Shown here: positions 4,570 through 6,407 of the stretch, in pieces
Numbering within the stretch: position 1 is the stretch's first letter
Layout: each line of letters opens with the position of its first letter
Source: an uncultured Caulobacteraceae bacterium
Lineage (GTDB): Bacteria > Pseudomonadota > Alphaproteobacteria > Caulobacterales > Caulobacteraceae
NCBI GenBank assembly: GCA_937952995.1
Contig: CALFYB010000268.1
Location: 1-6,407, forward strand
DNA: 6,407 bases
Direction: 5' to 3'
The notes under the pieces: generated by a model
What the model was told of the DNA's origin: nothing
Databases searched by the model: none
What the model saw: only the letters and a program-made list of their open reading frames with translations
Program-made: the position numbers and the translations under genes

Positions 4570-6407
4570 ATGGATTCGTATATTTGGTGGGTCATTGCGG
4601 CCGGTCTTTTGGCGGTGCTTTACGGCATCGTGCAGACCGCGACGCTGATGCAAGCTTCGGCTGGCAATGACAAGATGAAAGAAATCGCAGCCGCTATTCA
4701 GGAAGGCGCTCAAGCCTATCTGCGTCGGCAATATACGACCATCGGCATGGTCGGTGTGGTCATTCTGGCCGTCGTTTACTTCCTGATCGGCCCTAAGGCC
4801 GCTGTTGGCTTCGTTATCGGCTCTGTGCTTTCGGGCGCGGCGGGCTATGCCGGCATGCTGATTTCCGTTCGCGCCAATGTGCGTACGGCTCAGGCGGCCT
4901 CTGAGAGCCTGCAAAAGGGCCTCGGCATGGCGTTCAAGTCGGGCGCGATCACCGGCATGCTGGTGGCAGGCTTCGCCCTGATCGGCGTTGCGGGCTATTT
5001 TGCTTACCTGACCAAGATCGAAGGCCTCGTGGCGACCAGCCGCGAAGTGGTCGATGGCATGGTGGCTCTGGGCTTTGGTGCCTCGCTGATCTCCATCTTC
5101 GCCCGTCTCGGCGGCGGCATCTTTACCAAGGGTGCAGACGTGGGCGGCGACATGGTCGGCAAGGTTGAAGCCGGTATTCCTGAAGATGACCCACGTAACC
5201 CCGCCACCATCGCTGACAATGTCGGTGACAATGTGGGCGACTGCGCCGGTATGGCCGCTGACCTGTTCGAAACCTATGCCGTGACCACCGTCGCGACCAT
5301 GGTTTTGGCGGCGATCTTCTTCCGCGGCACGGCCGAGGTCGATGCTATGATGCTGTTGCCGCTGGCCATCTGCGGTATCTGTATCCCAGCCTCTATCGTC
5401 GGTGCCTTCTTTGTCCGTCTGGGCAAGAGCCAGAACATCATGGGCGCGCTCTATCAGGGCTTGATCGTCACCGGCCTTCTGTCGGTTGTCGGCGTCTATG
5501 TCGTTATCAATAAGCTCGTCCCTGCCGCCGTCATGATCCAAGGCAAGTCCGTGGACGCCAATGCGCTGTTCTATTGCGGGCTTGTTGGTCTGGGTGTGAC
5601 CGCCGCCATCGTCGTGATCACCGAATACTATACCAGCACGGCTTTCCGTCCGGTGCGTTCGGTGGCCAAGGCTTCGGTCTCGGGTCACGGCACCAACGTG
5701 ATCCAAGGCTTGGCCGTTTCGCTTGAGTCCACTGCGGCTCCTGCGATTGCGATCATCGTCGGCATCATCTTGACCTTCCAGTTTGCAGGCCTGTTCGGCG
5801 TGGCCATCGCCACAACGACCATGCTGGCTCTGGCCGGGTTCATTGTCGCCCTCGACGCCTTTGGTCCTGTCACCGACAATGCCGGTGGTATTGCCGAAAT
5901 GGCCGGTCTTCCTCACGAGGTTCGCGTGTCTACCGACGCGCTGGACGCCGTGGGCAACACCACCAAGGCCGTGACCAAGGGCTATGCCATCGGTTCGGCT
6001 GGCCTGGGCGCTCTGGTGCTGTTCGCAGCCTATACCCAAGACCTGAAGTTCTTCGCAGCCAATGCAACGGAGTTCCCATACTTCGCGGGCATGGGCGAGG
6101 TCGCCTTCGATCTGTCCAACCCTTACGTCGTGGTCGGTCTGTTCTTTGGTGGTCTGCTGCCGTTTTTGTTTGGTGGCATGTCGATGACCGCTGTTGGACG
6201 TGCGGCTGAGGCCGTCGTTGAAGAGGTCCGTCGCCAGTTCCGCGAAATCCCCGGCATCATGGAATACAAGGCCAAGCCTGACTATGCCAAGGCCGTGGAC
6301 ATCCTGACCAAGGCTGCAATCCGGGAAATGATTGTCCCGTCCTTGCTGCCCGTGGTTTCGCCTATCGCGCTGTACTTCGTCATTCAGGCCATTGCAGGCC
6401 GCGCAGA
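4570..6407 (+). CDS. hppA: K+-independent proton-translocating membrane pyrophosphatase (3' end cut by window)
   Basis: This integral inner-membrane pump splits pyrophosphate and moves H+ out of the cytoplasm. The window holds 612 residues of a protein usually around 700; the last helices and the closing conserved motif lie outside. It is rich in long hydrophobic segments, beginning at residues 4-24. The pyrophosphate and Mg2+ site is seen as DVGGDMVGKVEAG (190-202), DDPRNPATIADNVGDNVGDCAG (206-227) and DAFGPVTDNAGGIAEM (429-444). In GNTTKAVTKG (462-471), Lys466 and Thr469 stand where K+-dependent forms have Ala and Ala/Gly. By the established rule for this family this marks a K+-independent, H+-pumping enzyme. 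The start at 4570 follows a 198-base gap with a good ribosome binding site. A long antisense frame covers most of it but is only a codon-bias shadow. Confidence 0.96.
   Translation, partial: MDSYIWWVIAAGLLAVLYGIVQTATLMQASAGNDKMKEIAAAIQEGAQAYLRRQYTTIGMVGVVILAVVYFLIGPKAAVGFVIGSVLSGAAGYAGMLISVRANVRTAQAASESLQKGLGMAFKSGAITGMLVAGFALIGVAGYFAYLTKIEGLVATSREVVDGMVALGFGASLISIFARLGGGIFTKGADVGGDMVGKVEAGIPEDDPRNPATIADNVGDNVGDCAGMAADLFETYAVTTVATMVLAAIFFRGTAEVDAMMLLPLAICGICIPASIVGAFFVRLGKSQNIMGALYQGLIVTGLLSVVGVYVVINKLVPAAVMIQGKSVDANALFYCGLVGLGVTAAIVVITEYYTSTAFRPVRSVAKASVSGHGTNVIQGLAVSLESTAAPAIAIIVGIILTFQFAGLFGVAIATTTMLALAGFIVALDAFGPVTDNAGGIAEMAGLPHEVRVSTDALDAVGNTTKAVTKGYAIGSAGLGALVLFAAYTQDLKFFAANATEFPYFAGMGEVAFDLSNPYVVVGLFFGGLLPFLFGGMSMTAVGRAAEAVVEEVRRQFREIPGIMEYKAKPDYAKAVDILTKAAIREMIVPSLLPVVSPIALYFVIQAIAGRA

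Noticed and set aside
4465..6039. 524-codon open frame on the minus strand over hppA
   Set aside because: It is rich in Gly, Asp, His and Arg with no family resemblance, and lies wholly antisense to a clearly conserved pump gene. Long antisense frames are common opposite G+C-biased codons.
1..6407. CRISPR array, tRNA or rRNA, insertion sequence, phage or defence genes
   Set aside because: I saw no regularly spaced repeats, no tRNA-like cloverleaf, and no transposase or integrase motifs. The joins at ~985 and ~1420 carry no inverted repeats or target duplications I could see.

Overview
The window is a bacterial, high-G+C, proteobacterial sequence that appears to join DNA from at least two, and probably three, sources. 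From about 1411 to the end it reads as one continuous alphaproteobacterial stretch. The gene order ribBX (3' part), ribH, nusB, thiL, a small secreted protein and hppA, together with the protein wording, suggests Caulobacterales or a close relative. The first ~985 bases look like a betaproteobacterium of the freshwater Comamonadaceae type. They carry the start of a divergent cupin-like gene (1-171, minus strand) and a short-chain dehydrogenase/reductase (SDR) starting at 286. Between these lies about 430 bases encoding an internal piece of a TonB-dependent outer-membrane receptor. Taxonomic placement rests on recognition of protein families, not on a database search.

Layout: 1-171 partial cupin-like gene (minus). 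172-285 divergent intergenic region with a plausible promoter and a good ribosome binding site for the SDR. 286-1983 one uninterrupted reading frame made of three unrelated parts: SDR (286 to ~984), TonB-receptor fragment (~985 to ~1431) and the end of RibB plus the RibX domain (~1414 to 1983). 1990-2454 ribH. 2451-2906 nusB. 2919-3902 thiL. 3940-4371 a small exported protein of unknown function. 4372-4569 intergenic, with two short palindromes and the hppA ribosome binding site. 4570 to the window end, hppA without its C-terminus.

From ribBX to thiL the genes are packed with gaps of 12 nt or less, or overlap, as in one operon. RibBX and RibH belong to riboflavin synthesis, ThiL makes thiamine diphosphate and NusB is a transcription antitermination factor; this ribH-nusB-thiL linkage is familiar in Proteobacteria. 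HppA is a membrane proton-pumping pyrophosphatase of the K+-independent type, probably with its own promoter.

The most striking observation is the three-part reading frame. The most economical explanation is a metagenome assembly chimera (or a template-switch product) joined at short coding similarities, not a new multidomain enzyme. The SDR lacks only its last residues, the receptor piece lacks its plug and most of its barrel, and RibBX lacks almost all of its RibB domain. I did not find a convincing undescribed system. The second-look items are the two junctions, the degenerate RibX domain, the unknown exported protein and small palindromic or hairpin elements.
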